This document shows positions 34,501 through 34,896 of a DNA stretch of 34,896 nucleotides, one piece after another. The translations under genes and the position numbers were made by a program. Source of the DNA: M3007 sp038203695 (GTDB lineage Bacteria > Bacteroidota > Bacteroidia > Chitinophagales > Saprospiraceae). Below the pieces are notes generated by a model, which saw only the letters and a list, made by a program, of their open reading frames with translations, ran no database searches and was not told the DNA's origin. Where the stretch lies: the NCBI GenBank assembly GCA_038203695.1, contig JBBRDQ010000028.1:1-34896 (forward strand), read 5' to 3'. Position 1 is the stretch's first letter, and each line of letters begins with the position of its first letter.

Positions 34501-34896
34501 TCTTTTATGCCTAACCCAGCATCTGTCAAGTTAGAGCTGCCAATAATGTGAAAGTTTTTTCTTGAGTCTTTGTCATTGTATATATAAGTTTTTGCGTGGC
34601 AAAAATTCCGTTGAATTGATTTTACTAAAACTTTGTCCTGTTGAAGAAATTGGACTGCTTTTTGTGCTGCTGCACTTAAAGAAAGTGTTCCGTTTATGCT
34701 TGTGTTTCCATTAAGCAGGTCAATAACCTTGTTTAGTTGTGCTTCGTCCTGCATTAGATTACCTAAAATCAGTCTAAATTTCTCTGCTTGGTTAATGTCG
34801 TCTTTCATTAAAGCCAAAGCATTAACAGGAAAGAAACCTGTTACAAGGTCAAGTCCACCGCTTTCTGTGTAGTTTTTTATGAAGTCAAACACTTTG
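31554..34896 (-). CDS. PLD nuclease-SNF2 helicase fusion, 5' end outside the window
   Basis: The open frame continues to the last base, and the GTG at 34892 follows an in-frame AAA, so the true start is probably a little beyond the right edge. Residues ~1-125 (counted from the GTG) are a phospholipase D-type nuclease domain: His99-x-Lys101 (CHAKTYIY) and GSSN (~118-121), the HxK...GSxN active-site half. Residues ~235-900 are an SF2/SNF2 helicase: Walker A ADAVGLGKT (259-267), DESH (350-353), SATP (386-389), then the C-terminal lobe with ATDCLSEGQNLQ and QRMGRIDRIGS. A single HKD motif suggests a PLD dimer. It is the first gene of the operon seen, 3 nt before the methyltransferase. Likely role: move along and cut unmodified DNA. 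Confidence 0.9.
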   Translation of the reverse strand, partial: KVFDFIKNYTESGGLDLVTGFFPVNALALMKDDINQAEKFRLILGNLMQDEAQLNKVIDLLNGNTSINGTLSLSAAAQKAVQFLQQDKVLVKSIQRNFCHAKTYIYNDKDSRKNFHIIGSSNLTDAGLGIKESSNIELNTASTGDNNDYKELKKWFKHQWENVALEKLESADKTKVEVKQHIIELIKNLFKEYTPHDLYYKVLYELFKDDLLELSGDAEFKREIAHLEETIIYKTLFSYQQKGAISLIKMLQKFNGAILADAVGLGKTWTALAVMKYFEIKGYTVVLFCPKKLRNNWEQYQSHRGSRFEKDEIEYYVRNHTDFQDERLTNNYPDFPLSKLQRKQKLLLVIDESHNLRNDKSSRYKFFVDNVLLPEKKNRDVKVLHLSATPINNKLMDIRNQFKLMTKGQDNGFKETDLQIDSLENIFRTAQKDFGEWSELDDRKIADFISKLPQKFEKLTDALIVARTRKLIEGEFGEMNFPKKDDPINEYITPENLGDLKSFEDILNALRVNLTAYRPSEYIKDLKVESVLENPKQREKFLVKMIYILLMKRLESSWFSFKSTVENILNHHNNALDKVDLFIKHQTDSTLEDNFTDEDKEDIDETAAEYDGIDEEETHFTLGKKNPIPLSSITNIDLFKKHLEADVTKLTQLKTSLIKFEAEFNAGKAEDDKLNKLIEHITTKQKKSDNKKVLVFTVFKDTAKFLYDELKKKGFKNVAFVSGSISETFDGYSGDKFEPILERFAPFTKLYNEKDWSELYEKANLSEDYREADKWKVPYEKWIELITKYDKSTLKKIEDPIDVLIATDCLSEGQNLQDCDTVVNYDIHWNPVRLIQRMGRIDRIGSPNKTIKGINFWPGKNYEDYLKLKSRVENRMALMSVVGTELDDKMTPEFQRMVEENPLLPKQAQKMLDQLQITWDDLEVNDETLGLNDLSLEQFRQELFEFFKKNEEFFKQIPNGVYTGFKFRPNSKWKTMPDSIVAVLGYPKRPDEALDHVYDEIHLMHQSIEDGKSGKLVLNNNQEILTLLRNHKLEARYVPNSIDKGDQAVLDKLADAVGLWVKSQATPVAVNQIQDLFTGDVTPRKISPEKKKLEDKFKGENFDLINWFVISNK

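Noticed and set aside
34892..34896. GTG at 34892 as the real start of the PLD-helicase
   Set aside because: The frame is open upstream to the edge, and the PLD domain would begin with almost no leader, so the true start is more likely outside.

Overview
The window reads as a chromosome segment of a Bacteroidota bacterium, most likely from the Saprospiraceae/Chitinophagales side of the phylum. Three features support this: several proteins carry type IX secretion sorting tails (type A and type B), promoters fit the TTTG-N19-21-TAnnTTTG pattern, and the families are typical of the phylum (FabI with a Bacteroidota-type N-terminus, DUF3109, Porin_10, DUF4261). The exact taxon is an inference.

Positions 1-19943 are mostly ordinary core and exported-protein genes. 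A decayed RhuM gene runs off the left edge. A minus-strand block follows: a 1511-residue exported protein of unknown family, a secreted type I copper protein, a GT2 glycosyltransferase plus CDP-alcohol phosphatidyltransferase pair, a lipoprotein and a DUF3109 protein. Several of these end in clear hairpin terminators. A plus-strand operon then carries fabI, a putative porin that overlaps it by 4 bases, and a Rieske oxygenase. Next come two overlapping tiny membrane-protein genes, a type-B-sorted SprB-like protein, an exported DUF4261 protein, a large FG-GAP/VCBS protein with a type A tail, a PaaY-like hexapeptide protein and NAD(P)H-hydrate dehydratase.

Positions 19944-26079 are a mosaic of accessory DNA. 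It holds a type IX tail relic, a long imperfect inverted repeat, an AT-rich lipoprotein gene flanked by short inverted repeats, a three-arm alternating hairpin, and two nearly identical 171-172 bp elements with 13-bp terminal inverted repeats about 4.1 kb apart. It also holds a 65-bp repeat in two copies, an unrecognised 563-residue protein, an Rpn/PD-(D/E)XK nuclease gene with a strong promoter match, and a broken RAYT (Y1/IS200-like) transposase next to one of the 172-bp elements.

Positions 26080-34896 are markedly AT-rich and hold one tightly packed minus-strand operon. It encodes a PLD-nuclease/SNF2-helicase fusion that runs off the right edge, an Eco57I-type adenine DNA methyltransferase, and an SMC/RecF-like ATPase. 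The gaps are 3 bp and a 4-bp overlap. I read it as a restriction-like anti-phage system related in parts to DISARM and type IIG/BREX modules, but lacking the usual DISARM core genes within the window. It is the best candidate here for a poorly described system.
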